Source: Salinicoccus luteus DSM 17002 (lineage in GTDB: Bacteria > Bacillota > Bacilli > Staphylococcales > Salinicoccaceae). Taken from it: a stretch of 64,000 nt of DNA. The DNA is taken from contig NZ_JONV01000007.1 in assembly GCF_000712035.1 (NCBI RefSeq), positions 62,001 through 126,000 of the forward strand. Reading direction: 5' to 3'. The position numbers were made by a program, and so were the translations under genes. The stretch's first letter is position 1. Each line of letters starts with the position of its first letter. The notes below the pieces were generated by a model. The model had not been told where the DNA came from. It saw only the letters and a list, made by a program, of their open reading frames with translations, and made no database searches. This document shows positions 22,832 through 32,854 of the stretch, one piece after another.

Positions 22832-25800
22832 CTAAGCTGTATTCGGCCAACCCTTGTACTGCTCTTCTGCCTGTTCCATAATCGCCTCTCTGATTTTTAT
22901 CAGTTTCTCGCCTTTGATGCCATTCCTTATCAGGACGACTTTAACGGCATTGCTGACTTTGGCATGGATGTTCTTTCTATGGTCACTCAACCAGTCCTGG
23001 CTCAGGTTCTTTTTCAGCTCCTTGACGACTTCATGAACGAGGTCTGCAAGGAATTTATTATCGAAAGCATCTGATTCCATTGCGGTGATCGCTTTGTAGA
23101 ATTCTGCTTCTTCATCTGAAAGACCAAGTGCTTTGCGGAATTTCACTTCTTCATCCGTCTCTTTTCTCATATCTATCATGATGCGGACGACATCAGCTGC
23201 CTGGATGATGCGATTGTGATAGTCCATCAAAGTTTTCTCGAGCAGTTGCCGCATCTTTTTTTCTTTTGGACTGTTCGGCTTGAAGTTCACTTTGATATGG
23301 TCCTCAAGCAACTTTTTCAACAGCTTCAGTCTCAGGTCTTCATGGACTTGCTTGTCTTCGACATCCTTCAGAAATGCATCGTCCAGTATGCTGATATCCG
23401 GTTTTTCTATACCAGCCACCTGATATATATCGATTGGTTCTTTCGACTCCAGATGCGCATCCAGCATCTCAGTGAGACGCTCTTCAATGGTACTGTTTTT
23501 CTTGTCCTGCCCACCTGCCGCCGTCAAATGCTTTTTGAGCTGAATCCGCACCATCTGATAGAGTGCTACTTCATCAGCATATGGCAGAATCGCTTCGAGA
23601 TGCTGGATGAGCTTATAGGCCTTTTCCAGCTTTACACAGGTTTCGACATAATGCTCCGGATCGCCATTCAGCTGTCCATTCACAATATCGGCAATGTAAT
23701 TTTCACGTTCCACCTTCGATAGTTTCCGCCAGTCTTCCGTATGCTCTCGATGGTCCACCATCTGCCGGACATTTTGAAGTTTTTCATGGAATATATCCAC
23801 CGCCTTGGACAGGTCAATATCCATATCGTTGGTTGTGCCGTCTCCGGTATACTGGTTTGTCGCTTCCTTAAGGGAAGTGGCAATGCCGATGAAATCGATG
23901 ATCAGACCACCTTCCTTTCCAGGGAAGACACGGTTGACGCGGGCAATCGCCTGTATCAGCGTATGCCCTCTCATCGGCTTGTCCACGTAGAGGAATGAAA
24001 GGTTGGGTGCATCAAAGCCGGTCAGCCACATGGAGACCACAATGACAAACTTCAGTGGATCTTTCGGATCTTTCAGACGCCTTTTCACTTCCTCCTGCTC
24101 ATCCTTCGTCTTTATGTGTGCATATCTACTGCCTGGGTTCCGTCGCCGCCATGCTTCCGGATCTTTCGAGACATTGCCCGTCATCACAACCTCGATTTCC
24201 GGACAGTCCTCATGCCGCTTCATATCCTCATGAAGACGGACAGCGATGTTTCGGCTCATGCAGACGATCATGCCCTTTTGGAATGGATCGGCTGCTTCAT
24301 GGAAATGGTCCAGGATGCTCCGAGACAGCTGGTTCAACCGCTTCTGTGTGCCGACCACTTTCTCCAGAGCGGCCCATTTCAATTTATAACTGTCCGACGC
24401 CTCATCCTCCAACCCGACTTCCTCTACAAGATCCGAGAATTCCTGGTCTATATCCGCGCCGTCATAATCCAGTGGAATCAGACGGGATTCATAATAGAGG
24501 GGGACGACCGCCTTGTCCCTCACTGCCTGGGCCATATCGTAGCGGTGGATCACATGGCCAAATATTTCTTCTGTGTTGTTGCCCAGCAATTTTACAGGTG
24601 TACCTGTAAAGCCGACAAAAGAGGCATTCGGCAAGGCATGACGCAATTGTGCCGCATAGCCGCCATCAAAACCGCTTTGCGTCCGATGCGCTTCATCGCT
24701 GATCACTATGATATTACTGCGTTCCGAGAGAACAGGATGCTTCGCCTCCTCTTCTTTGAGACGGAATTTCTCAATGGTGGAGAAGACGATCTGTCCCCCT
24801 TCTCCCCTTAAATTCTGCCTTAATTCATCTGCAGTCTTTGCATGATGGATATGGCCGATCAGACTGTATCCTTCAGAGAAAGTGTCATGCAGCTGCTCAT
24901 CCAGATCATTGCGATCCACCTGAACGACGATAGTTGGGTTGTCCAGTGAGCCATGCCGGGCGAGAATGGCGGCATAGAACAACATGCTGATGGACTTGCC
25001 TGAGCCTGTCGTATGATACATCACACCGATTCTCCGGTCACCTTCCGGTCGCGTGGCACGCACCGTTTCCTCAATGGCAAAATTCACACCGAAGAACTGG
25101 TGATACTTCGCACCAATTTTTGCATGTTGGCCGCCTTTATCCATGAACACGATGAAGTTGCGGATATAGTTCAACAGACGCGCCTTGTCGAACAAGCCAT
25201 TCACCAGTGTGCGCATCGTATTGGCGAGATTATCATCCACTCTCACCCCATCGATCGATTTCCACGAAGAGAAGAAGTCATAATCCGCGCCCGGCATGCC
25301 ATGCTTCGTCTCCACCCCATCAGAAACTACAGTAAATGCGTTGTACTCGAAAAGCCGGGAAATATCGAACGTGTAGTTCCGAATCTGAGTGTATGCATCG
25401 AGTACTGTTGCATTTTCACTATTCGGATTCTTCAACTCAAAAACAATCAGCGGCAGACCATTGATAAAAACCACAAGATCAGGAATCCTCGTCATTCGGC
25501 CTTCTACCGAAAATTGGTTTACGACTAAAAAATCATTATTCTCGGGATGCGCCCAGTCAATCGCATAGACATGCTGGACCTTCTCCTCGTCATTCTCATC
25601 GTAAACAAACTCCGTCCCCTTCGTCAGCCTCTGATGAAAATCGAAATTCCGTTCCTGCCAGCCAAACCCGTCACTAAGCAAAAAAGAATCCGCCAGTCTG
25701 CCAATCTCATCAAAAGGGATCATTGGGTAGGTCCTTCCAAGAAAAGCTTCAAGCCGATTTTTCAGCACCACTTCCTGGAACCTTTCACGTTCACCCCTCT

Positions 25801-25894
25801 GGAACAATTCCTGGCTATGGAGATATTCGTAGCCCATCCGTCCCAGACGTTCAATCGTTGTTTCCTCAAAATCAGTTTCCGCCAGTTTCCCCAT
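22832..25894 (-). CDS. hsdR: Type I restriction enzyme, restriction subunit HsdR
   Basis: A 1020-residue motor and nuclease subunit of a type I restriction-modification complex; it translocates DNA using ATP and cuts unmodified DNA. The nuclease core has PD at 138-139 and E153-L-K155 (PD-ExK). The helicase motor has Walker A TTGSGKS at 295-301 and DEAH at 400-403. ATG at 25894 follows GGAGGGATAT; reading further back to 26032 would enter hsdS in another frame. It lies 13 nt after hsdS. Length and motifs are intact, so it should be active. Confidence 0.97.
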   Translation of the reverse strand: MGKLAETDFEETTIERLGRMGYEYLHSQELFQRGERERFQEVVLKNRLEAFLGRTYPMIPFDEIGRLADSFLLSDGFGWQERNFDFHQRLTKGTEFVYDENDEEKVQHVYAIDWAHPENNDFLVVNQFSVEGRMTRIPDLVVFINGLPLIVFELKNPNSENATVLDAYTQIRNYTFDISRLFEYNAFTVVSDGVETKHGMPGADYDFFSSWKSIDGVRVDDNLANTMRTLVNGLFDKARLLNYIRNFIVFMDKGGQHAKIGAKYHQFFGVNFAIEETVRATRPEGDRRIGVMYHTTGSGKSISMLFYAAILARHGSLDNPTIVVQVDRNDLDEQLHDTFSEGYSLIGHIHHAKTADELRQNLRGEGGQIVFSTIEKFRLKEEEAKHPVLSERSNIIVISDEAHRTQSGFDGGYAAQLRHALPNASFVGFTGTPVKLLGNNTEEIFGHVIHRYDMAQAVRDKAVVPLYYESRLIPLDYDGADIDQEFSDLVEEVGLEDEASDSYKLKWAALEKVVGTQKRLNQLSRSILDHFHEAADPFQKGMIVCMSRNIAVRLHEDMKRHEDCPEIEVVMTGNVSKDPEAWRRRNPGSRYAHIKTKDEQEEVKRRLKDPKDPLKFVIVVSMWLTGFDAPNLSFLYVDKPMRGHTLIQAIARVNRVFPGKEGGLIIDFIGIATSLKEATNQYTGDGTTNDMDIDLSKAVDIFHEKLQNVRQMVDHREHTEDWRKLSKVERENYIADIVNGQLNGDPEHYVETCVKLEKAYKLIQHLEAILPYADEVALYQMVRIQLKKHLTAAGGQDKKNSTIEERLTEMLDAHLESKEPIDIYQVAGIEKPDISILDDAFLKDVEDKQVHEDLRLKLLKKLLEDHIKVNFKPNSPKEKKMRQLLEKTLMDYHNRIIQAADVVRIMIDMRKETDEEVKFRKALGLSDEEAEFYKAITAMESDAFDNKFLADLVHEVVKELKKNLSQDWLSDHRKNIHAKVSNAVKVVLIRNGIKGEKLIKIREAIMEQAEEQYKGWPNTA

Positions 25895-25907
25895 ACATAT
25901 CCCTCCT

Positions 25908-27176
25908 CTACTTCGTCGCTTCCTCCACCCGCTGCTCAGCATCCGATAAATCAATCTCTCCTGATAGGAGTTTAGGAAGGAGGTAATCTCTTGTTTCAGC
26001 AAGTTTATCGATTTCTCTTTGATTTGCTTCAATTAAAGCGAAAATATTTTCTATCCTTTTTAATAAATCTGAAAGACTATTTTTATTTATTGGAACAGCA
26101 ACCTTTAAGCCCTTAACCATTTGCTGATTAATATTTTGTTGAGCTCCTCCATTGGCAAGGCTTTTAATCCATGTTCTGTTATATTTTAAATATAAATATG
26201 CTAGAGAATTCGTTAGTTCTCCTTTAGAATCTAACGCACAGCATGCTTGGTTCGTAGTGGAGTCTGAACCCAATATCCCTAGTTGACTTACTGTTGCGCC
26301 ATACATGGCAAGGAGAACCGTTCCTTTGGGCAATAACTTTGCAGAAGAATTTTCTATCGCCTCTTCTGTAATCTTTTCCTCCGTTTTAAAAATGAAAGAA
26401 TCCTTTAGTTCTTTTGTTTTCACCCAATTGAAAGAACCTTCTTTATAATACTCTTCTTTTTTTCTACTGGGAGTGCCACCTGATGAGAAATTATATAGTT
26501 CTTTTAACGACTTTATTTCCCAACCTTCAGGAATTAATCCAATTTCCGAATCAACAAATTCTTCATCTTGGAACGAGCCAAAATCAACAAACCAATGCTT
26601 ATAAAGTAGCATTGCTGTTTCTTCCAACGTTTTGTTCATTTTATTATTAATTTCCAGTTTACTGTTAATGTTATCTAAAATTTTCACAACTAAACCTTGT
26701 ATGTTAAGCGAAGGAAGAGAGACTTGCATTTCTTTTATAGAACTAATAGTCAAAGCCTTTTGGGTCGAGCCTATGATTTGTTGATTTATTTCTTTTTTTC
26801 CTTCAGGTGACTGTAACCAATAATATATATATTTGCTAGTAGTGGTTTCTTTAAAGTTTCTAAACCAAGTTAAATTCCCATCTTTGAAATAAAATTTCTC
26901 TCCTCTTTTTATAAAATAAGGGACCCCAATCGTTCCTACAGAAGTAAGAAGGATATCCTCAGGCTCTGGAGAACCAAATTTCTGTTCTATTTCACTAAAT
27001 TTTTCTTCAGAAATATACAGCGGGCTAGTTACCGTTTTATGCTTAAATTTTTCAATGATTTCTTTGGAACGGTAAAACGGTATACCCTCTTTTACATAGT
27101 CTCTCATATAAATACGTTTGCTTGACGTAATTTCACAGAGTTCACCAAGCTTCACCTTCTTTATTTCGTTCGTCAA
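25908..27176 (-). CDS. hsdS: Type I restriction enzyme, specificity subunit HsdS
   Basis: A 422-residue DNA-recognition subunit with two target-recognition domains (about residues 1-150 and 205-360). Each is followed by a conserved helix: MNKTLEETAMLLYKHWFVDF near residues 178-197 and IEANQREIDKLAETRDYLLP near 386-405. It starts with TTG at 27176, within a TTGA overlap with the hsdM stop, so synthesis is coupled to HsdM. The variable domains are far more AT-rich than hsdM and hsdR, as is common for exchanged specificity genes. The target sequence cannot be predicted here. Confidence 0.95.
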   Translation of the reverse strand: MTNEIKKVKLGELCEITSSKRIYMRDYVKEGIPFYRSKEIIEKFKHKTVTSPLYISEEKFSEIEQKFGSPEPEDILLTSVGTIGVPYFIKRGEKFYFKDGNLTWFRNFKETTTSKYIYYWLQSPEGKKEINQQIIGSTQKALTISSIKEMQVSLPSLNIQGLVVKILDNINSKLEINNKMNKTLEETAMLLYKHWFVDFGSFQDEEFVDSEIGLIPEGWEIKSLKELYNFSSGGTPSRKKEEYYKEGSFNWVKTKELKDSFIFKTEEKITEEAIENSSAKLLPKGTVLLAMYGATVSQLGILGSDSTTNQACCALDSKGELTNSLAYLYLKYNRTWIKSLANGGAQQNINQQMVKGLKVAVPINKNSLSDLLKRIENIFALIEANQREIDKLAETRDYLLPKLLSGEIDLSDAEQRVEEATK

Positions 27177-28717
27177 ATCATCCCCTCCAAATCCTTCTTG
27201 ATTTTCTTCTGGAGACGGTTGGATTCTTCGAACTGTTCCAACAGTATTGTTCTTAGTTCTTCCATCTTTTCTTCGAATGGGATGCCGTCGTCTTCCACTG
27301 CTTCTGTGCCTACATAGACACCGGGAGTGAGTTTATAGTCGTTTTCTTTCACCTCATCCAATGTTGCTACCTTGCAGAACCCTGGGGTTCCTTCCACTTC
27401 TTCTTCATTGAATTTGAAGTTATGGTACGCATCTGCGATTTCCTTTATCTCTTCTTCAGAGAGTGCTTTTTGTCGTCGGCTGACGAGGGATCCTTTCTGA
27501 CGTGCGTCGATGAAAAGGATTTCTTCTTGTCGTTCTCTGTATTTTCCTTTGCCACTCCTATTTCTGCTCAAGAAGAACAGGCATACTGGAATGCCTGTGG
27601 ATAGGAAGAGTTTTTCCGGTAGGGCGACGATGCAGTCGATATAGCCATTATCCACAAACCATTCTCGGACGGGCTTTTCTCCTTTTTGATTGGTTGTCAT
27701 GGCACCATTGGCCATGACGAAACCGGCGGATCCTTCGTCATTCAGGTGGTGGAAGAAGTGCTGCATCCACATGTAGTTGGCGTTTGAATCGGTAATGGGC
27801 CCAACGAGTCGTGAATCGTCACTGGAGATCCGGTCGGCGCCCCATTCACTCTGATTAAATGGTGGATTGGCGATGACATAGTCCGCTTTGAGTGCCTTGA
27901 ACTGATCGTCCAGCAGAGAATTGCCGAGCCTGATTTCAGCGTTCAATCCATGGAGAAGTACGTTCATCTTGCCAAGGCGTGCTGTGGTGGTGACGTTCTC
28001 CTGTCCATAGAAGGACAGTTCGTGACGATACGGTGAGTATTCTTCCGATTGGATGAACATCCCGCCGGATCCACTTGCGGGATCGAACACTGTGCCCTTG
28101 ATGGGTTCAAGCATCCTGACAAGCAAGGAAACGACGGAGTAGGGGGTGTAGAATTCTCCGCCCCGCTGCCCTTCTGTAGAAGCGAATTCGGAAATGAAAT
28201 ATTCGTACACCCGACCAAGCACGTCTACACTTCGTTCATTGTCGGCACTGAAAATGTCCCGTGAAAATATTTCGATCAAGCTAGATACATTTTCCGATGG
28301 CAGATTGCTGCCCTGGAAAGTGCGCGGAAGCATGCCCTCGAGTCCCGGATTTTCTTCTTCCAGGTATTTCATCGCGTTATCCAGAATTTCTTTTATATTC
28401 GACTGTTTCGCATTTTTAAGTATATACGGCCAGCTTGCTTTCTCCGGCACGACGTACACATTCTCCGCCATGTACATCTCTCTATCTTCGAGAATGATTT
28501 CCCTTGTTTCCCTGTCTTCCATATACAAATCACTCTTTGGCTCTCTGACCAATTGACCGAGTTCCTGCCTGCGCAATTCATAGCGATTGGATAGATAGCG
28601 CAGGAATATGAGAGGCAGGACATAATGCTTATAATCCGCCGGTGCAACGGACCCTCTCATTTTTGTTGCTGCATCGAATAGGTCTTTCTGAAAATTTATA
28701 TCTGCTTTTGCGGCCAC
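27173..28717 (-). CDS. hsdM: Type I restriction enzyme, modification subunit HsdM
   Basis: A 514-residue N6-adenine DNA methyltransferase subunit; with HsdS it methylates the recognition site. The SAM-binding motif is FDPASGSGG (residues 211-219) and the catalytic motif IV is NPPF (284-287). The N-terminal helical domain (KDLFDAATKMRGSVAPADYK) is typical. It starts with GTG at 28717, with GGAGGAATTCAA upstream. It is the first gene of the hsdM-hsdS-hsdR operon and overlaps hsdS by 4 nt. Confidence 0.97.
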   Translation of the reverse strand: MAAKADINFQKDLFDAATKMRGSVAPADYKHYVLPLIFLRYLSNRYELRRQELGQLVREPKSDLYMEDRETREIILEDREMYMAENVYVVPEKASWPYILKNAKQSNIKEILDNAMKYLEEENPGLEGMLPRTFQGSNLPSENVSSLIEIFSRDIFSADNERSVDVLGRVYEYFISEFASTEGQRGGEFYTPYSVVSLLVRMLEPIKGTVFDPASGSGGMFIQSEEYSPYRHELSFYGQENVTTTARLGKMNVLLHGLNAEIRLGNSLLDDQFKALKADYVIANPPFNQSEWGADRISSDDSRLVGPITDSNANYMWMQHFFHHLNDEGSAGFVMANGAMTTNQKGEKPVREWFVDNGYIDCIVALPEKLFLSTGIPVCLFFLSRNRSGKGKYRERQEEILFIDARQKGSLVSRRQKALSEEEIKEIADAYHNFKFNEEEVEGTPGFCKVATLDEVKENDYKLTPGVYVGTEAVEDDGIPFEEKMEELRTILLEQFEESNRLQKKIKKDLEGMI

Positions 28718-28885
28718 TTGAATTCCTCCTGGATACTGCTTTATGTATATTCGTTATTTTTAATTGTTGCTTCAACTGGATTTTAACATATATTGAGTGA
28801 AAGGATACGGTGTCCATTGCTTACCTTCCGACTTCGACGGGTAGAGGCAATAGTAGAGACATATAATTTCCAATGGGGTGAAATG

Positions 28886-29974
28886 ATGGATATCAAAGCA
28901 TATGTTGCTGAAGACGAGAACGTTGAACTGAAGGATGTACAGCTGAAGGATGTCGGTCCGGATGAGCTGCTGATCCGCATTGTGGGAAGCGGGCTCTGCC
29001 ATACGGACCTTGGTGTGCTGCACCAGGACACACCGACACCGACGCCGATCGTCCTTGGTCATGAAGGGGCCGGAATCGTGGAGCAGACAGGTTCTGCAGT
29101 CACTGATTTTGAGGAAGGCGATCATGTGGTCGTATCCTTCAACTACTGCGGCAAATGTGAGAATTGCCTGAACGGCATACCGAGTGCATGCGAGAATTTC
29201 TTTGCTGCGAATTTCGGCGTCTCAATGGAGGCATCCGACTCAAAAATAGCCGATGGAGATGAGAAGGTGGCACGCCTTTTCGGGCAATCGTCCCTTGCGA
29301 CACACTGCATCTCCAATATCAGGAATACCGTAAAGATTGAAGACAAGGATGTCGACCTCGCACTTCTCGGTCCCCTGGCGTGCGGCATCCAGACCGGTGC
29401 AGGCACGGTATTAAACAAACTGAAGCCGGGGATTGGCGATGCCATCGTCATATTCGGCTGCGGTTCTGTAGGCCTGAGTGCAGTCATGGGTGCGAAACTT
29501 GCCAACTGCAGGACGATCATTGCAGCCGACGTCCATGAAAACCGCCTGGAGATGGCGAAGGCGTTCGGTGCCACGCACGTCATCAACAGCAGGGAAGAGG
29601 ATCCGGTCGAATCCATCAAGTCCATCACCAATGGCGGTGCACACTACGCCATAGAGGCTTCCGGCGTCTCCCCTGTCGTCCTTCAGGCCATCCGTTCCGT
29701 CCGGCCGCTTGGTACGATCGCCCTCGTCGGTGTGGCAGGAAACCTGGATTTCCATATCCACGACGAACTGATTCCGACAAACAAGACAATGGTCGGGGTC
29801 GTCGAAGGACAGGCAGTACCGAAACTCTTCATACCCGAGCTCATCTCCCAGTACAAGGCAGGAAAGTTCCCATTCGACAAGCTCATCAAAAAGTATGAAA
29901 TGCACGAACTCGACAAAGCCATCGAAGATATGGAGTCGGGTGAGACACTCAAACCCGTCATCGAGTTCTCCTGA
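28886..29974 (+). CDS. Zinc-dependent aryl-alcohol dehydrogenase (medium-chain)
   Basis: A 363-residue NAD-dependent medium-chain dehydrogenase similar to benzyl- and aryl-alcohol dehydrogenases. The catalytic zinc site is Cys38 (GLCHTD) with His59-Glu60 (LGHEGAG); the structural zinc site is Cys88, Cys91, Cys94 and Cys102 (YCGKCENC). The nucleotide loop is IFGCGSVGLSAV. ATG at 28886 is best spaced from GGGGTG; a Met one codon earlier and a longer frame from 28793 are less likely. It is divergent from hsdM and closes the right side of the defence island. Confidence 0.92.
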   Translation: MDIKAYVAEDENVELKDVQLKDVGPDELLIRIVGSGLCHTDLGVLHQDTPTPTPIVLGHEGAGIVEQTGSAVTDFEEGDHVVVSFNYCGKCENCLNGIPSACENFFAANFGVSMEASDSKIADGDEKVARLFGQSSLATHCISNIRNTVKIEDKDVDLALLGPLACGIQTGAGTVLNKLKPGIGDAIVIFGCGSVGLSAVMGAKLANCRTIIAADVHENRLEMAKAFGATHVINSREEDPVESIKSITNGGAHYAIEASGVSPVVLQAIRSVRPLGTIALVGVAGNLDFHIHDELIPTNKTMVGVVEGQAVPKLFIPELISQYKAGKFPFDKLIKKYEMHELDKAIEDMESGETLKPVIEFS

Positions 29975-29980
29975 CAGAAA

Positions 29981-30013
29981 ACATCCTCCGGGACCCGTGG
30001 TCCCGGAGGATGT
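29981..30013. terminator. Terminator hairpin between convergent genes
   Basis: Perfect 15-bp arms (ACATCCTCCGGGACC and its complement) around a CGT loop, between the aryl-alcohol dehydrogenase and the convergent lipoprotein gene. T-tracts are short (TTCTT), but A residues on the left serve the minus strand. Confidence 0.85.
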
Positions 30014-30019
30014 TCTTCA

Positions 30020-30778
30020 TTACTGTACCGCTTCCGGCAATTCGATTTCACCAACATCATTGAAGGACGTGAATTCCACATCGCCCGACAATTCATACTC
30101 GCCTTCGGCATCTTCACCTTCGGCATCGTAGTCGATGGACTGGATGAGCGCATCCTCCTTCCCCACAACAATTTCTACATCGTTGTGTATGGCAGAAGTA
30201 TCAATAGCTCCGAAATCCACAGCAAAGAGCTCCTCGAACGTCCTGAACACTTCTTCACTCTCCCCATCAGCCGTATAGATGACCTGGTCGCCCTCCTCAA
30301 CGGACTCCAGTTCATCCTTGATGTCTGCAAATGAATGGACTGCATTCTCATATGTCACATGATAGAGCTGCTCGGCACCGACGGAATCAGAAATGTCGAT
30401 CCAATCCGTGCCGTTGTTGTAGTACGTCCTTCCATCCTTGGAAATCGTGCGGTCCTCGCCTTCAGACTTCAGATGAAGGGACGGCGGGTCACCGTCCTTG
30501 AACCGAACATCGGCTTCAAGCATCTCCGGCGCGCCGCCATCGACAACCGCCTCAAGATCAAGGACAGCCTGATAGCTCTCGATTTCCACGGCCTTCTCCA
30601 CGACTGCGGAAAGTGATTCATCGTCCGTCTCTATATCGGACAGTGAACGCTCCGTCTCGCGCGATTCCTGTGTCGCCTCTTCTGACGTTTCATCTATATT
30701 ATCCTCCGTCTCCTCCTGGCAGCCGGCCATAATGGCGGTTGCAGTAAGGGTCGCGAACAGATACTTTGAAACCTTCAT
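30020..30778 (-). CDS. LolA-like lipoprotein (DUF6612-type)
   Basis: A 252-residue lipoprotein. The signal peptide ends in IMAGC (Cys19), followed by a very acidic linker (residues 20-55), then a beta-rich domain resembling LolA/LppX-like lipid or hydrophobe carriers, with the typical DGRTYYNNGTDWIDI segment. Related Gram-positive lipoproteins are thought to shuttle lipids or support envelope functions; the role here is unknown. The extreme Asp/Glu content fits a salt-tolerant organism. Monocistronic. Confidence 0.78.
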   Translation of the reverse strand: MKVSKYLFATLTATAIMAGCQEETEDNIDETSEEATQESRETERSLSDIETDDESLSAVVEKAVEIESYQAVLDLEAVVDGGAPEMLEADVRFKDGDPPSLHLKSEGEDRTISKDGRTYYNNGTDWIDISDSVGAEQLYHVTYENAVHSFADIKDELESVEEGDQVIYTADGESEEVFRTFEELFAVDFGAIDTSAIHNDVEIVVGKEDALIQSIDYDAEGEDAEGEYELSGDVEFTSFNDVGEIELPEAVQ

Positions 30779-30849
30779 ATTCCTTACTCCTTAGAACACT
30801 GATTTTTCATAAATCATATCATGGATCATTTCAATTCACTAACAATATG

Positions 30850-31767
30850 CTAGTGGCTGACGCGCCGCCTCGCCTTCTTTTCCGATTGCCTGCGCATCTC
30901 CTGGAGGCGGCTGAAGGTATAGATGGCAAGACCGCTCCATATCAGGATATAGGCCACCGTATGGATGTCCGTGAATGCTTCATCATACATGAAGACACCG
31001 ATCAGGAGCATAATCGTCGGCGCGAAGTACTGAAGGATGCCGATCAGGGACAGTCGGATGCGCTGGGCTCCGAGGGAGAACAGCAGAAGCGGAACCGCTG
31101 TAATCACACCTGTCCCCATCATGACCAGGCTGTCTGCATTGATTCCGAAGTTCCCCCCGCCGCTGCCTTCAAGGAACAGTATGTAGACGAGGGCGAATGG
31201 CGCCAGGACGAATGTTTCGACGGCCAGCGCGAATACCGCGTCCATATTGATGACCTTCTTGATCAGGCCATAGATGCTGAACGACAGCGCCAGGGAAAGG
31301 GAGATCCATGGCGCGGACCCGAGACCCACAGCCAGGTATGTAACACCGAGGAAGACGATGATGATTGCCACCCATTGCAATTTTGAGAACCGCTCCCCCA
31401 GGATGACGAAACCGATCAATATGCTGATCAATGGATTGATGTAGTAGCCGAGGCTCGCATCCAGGATATGTCCGTTATTCACAGCGACGATGTAAAGCAG
31501 CCAGTTGGTGGTTATGACGGCTGAAGCGGCAAACAGTGCAACAATCTTCTTCCCGTCCCGGAAGATGAATTTCAAGTCCTTGTAGAATAGATGCATCCTG
31601 TTGGTGACGAGGATGAATACAATCATGAATACGAAGGCCCACAGGACCCTGTGGGCGATCAGTTCATAGGAAGAGATGTGTTCAACCTGCTTCCAGTAGA
31701 TGGGCAGGAAGCCCCATATCAGATATGCCCCGAGGGCAAAAATTATGCCTTTGCTGTTTTCACTCAT
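30850..31767 (-). CDS. rarD: RarD-type EamA family transporter
   Basis: A 305-residue membrane protein with ten hydrophobic segments in two EamA repeats. KGIIFALGAYLIWGFLPIYWK and ELIAHRVLWAFVFM at the start are the RarD signature, and LQYFAPTIMLLIGVFMYDE is the second-half motif. RarD proteins belong to the drug/metabolite transporter superfamily; the name comes from a chloramphenicol-sensitivity phenotype, and the substrate is unknown. Monocistronic and read toward the lipoprotein gene. Confidence 0.9.
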   Translation of the reverse strand: MSENSKGIIFALGAYLIWGFLPIYWKQVEHISSYELIAHRVLWAFVFMIVFILVTNRMHLFYKDLKFIFRDGKKIVALFAASAVITTNWLLYIVAVNNGHILDASLGYYINPLISILIGFVILGERFSKLQWVAIIIVFLGVTYLAVGLGSAPWISLSLALSFSIYGLIKKVINMDAVFALAVETFVLAPFALVYILFLEGSGGGNFGINADSLVMMGTGVITAVPLLLFSLGAQRIRLSLIGILQYFAPTIMLLIGVFMYDEAFTDIHTVAYILIWSGLAIYTFSRLQEMRRQSEKKARRRVSH

Positions 31768-31825
31768 GTCTTCACCTCTTTTTAAGCATTACAGCAATTT
31801 TACTCCTCTCAAATATAATTTCAAG

Positions 31826-31860
31826 ACAAAAAATAAGATTGAAACAGCTGTTTCAATCTT
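31826..31860 (-). terminator. Intrinsic terminator of the 31.9-32.8 kb gene
   Basis: A 26-nt near-perfect palindrome, AAGATTGAAACAG with its complement (31835-31860), followed on the minus strand by ATTTTTTG. Confidence 0.85.
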
Positions 31861-31870
31861 CGTCCGGGAT

Positions 31871-32788
31871 TCACGCTTGGTGTACCCGGCGGTATTCACG
31901 GTCGAGTGTATCACGGCCCTTGAAATAGTATGCGGTAATGCTGCCGATCATGAAGTACATCACCACGGCATATACTGCAACCATCAGGAGCGCCCCTGCC
32001 ACCATGAGTATGGGGAAGGCGAATTCATTTACGAAAATGCCGAGCATTATCGCTGCCATGATGAATATGAGGTAGATGGCGAGCGGGATCAGCCAGAGCA
32101 GGACATTGCTGAAGAGCAGCTTCCAAATGCGCTCCCCACTGCGGAACATGACATCCCATGCCACTTTGAATTTATCGGTTGTGGGAATGAGCGGCTGGTC
32201 GACATAGGCCATATAGACAAGGAACATGTAGATGGCGATCAGTATATAAGGGATGTATGAAAGCATCACCACCAGGAAATTGAGCAGGACCACTCCGATG
32301 ACCAGACCAATCTGGGTGCCCGACAATCCACTCCCCTGCTCCAATGTCTCCGCCAGCGTGATCAGCGGCGTGTTGATCGCCATCAGTATGATCTGCATGA
32401 GGAGGCCGAGTAGAAAGGAAATTACGAAATAGGCGACCAGTACGAGCAGCCCCAGCTTGATCACTTTGCTGTATCTGCCCTTTGTGAACACTTTGAATGC
32501 TTCCTTAAATCCGAAGTCGCGGCCCAGGTATGTACATGCATAATAGCGTATGATGCCCACCCCGAATGGATAGAACAGGAAGACGCCGGCAAGAAGGAAC
32601 AGGAAGCCCACTGCAAATACCCACAGCACCACCACTCCACTGTCGATGAATGAAAATGGCGCTGCCATCACCAGAATGAACAGGCCGGCGGCCGCATACA
32701 TCAGTATGAACGCCAGTACCGTCAGCCAGAACGTTTTCATATGAGCGCCTTCGCCGTTCCTCTTATATGCTGCCTGATAATCGAACAT
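31871..32788 (-). CDS. Multi-pass membrane protein of unknown function
   Basis: A 305-residue protein with about six to seven long hydrophobic segments; no confident family recognised. The early part has two membrane segments (about residues 18-65), then a loop with GRDFGFKEAFKVFTKGRYSK before the next helix, and a second similar loop, TDKFKVAWDVMFRSGERIWK. This repeat-like pattern resembles bacterial polytopic proteins of the DUF975/GlpM-like kind, but the match is weak. RBS GGAGGGCATTTC. Monocistronic, divergent from the mannitol operon, whose regulatory region it shares. Confidence 0.7.
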   Translation of the reverse strand: MFDYQAAYKRNGEGAHMKTFWLTVLAFILMYAAAGLFILVMAAPFSFIDSGVVVLWVFAVGFLFLLAGVFLFYPFGVGIIRYYACTYLGRDFGFKEAFKVFTKGRYSKVIKLGLLVLVAYFVISFLLGLLMQIILMAINTPLITLAETLEQGSGLSGTQIGLVIGVVLLNFLVVMLSYIPYILIAIYMFLVYMAYVDQPLIPTTDKFKVAWDVMFRSGERIWKLLFSNVLLWLIPLAIYLIFIMAAIMLGIFVNEFAFPILMVAGALLMVAVYAVVMYFMIGSITAYYFKGRDTLDREYRRVHQA

Positions 32789-32854
32789 GAAATGCCCTCC
32801 TTTTTCTTCCAGTATAACACTTGGCTGCCTGTCTTTTAATCCATAACATGTGTT

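Noticed and set aside
25895-26032. Longer N-terminus for HsdR
   Set aside because: It would overlap hsdS in another frame and has no ribosome-binding site, whereas the internal ATG has GGAGGGATAT.
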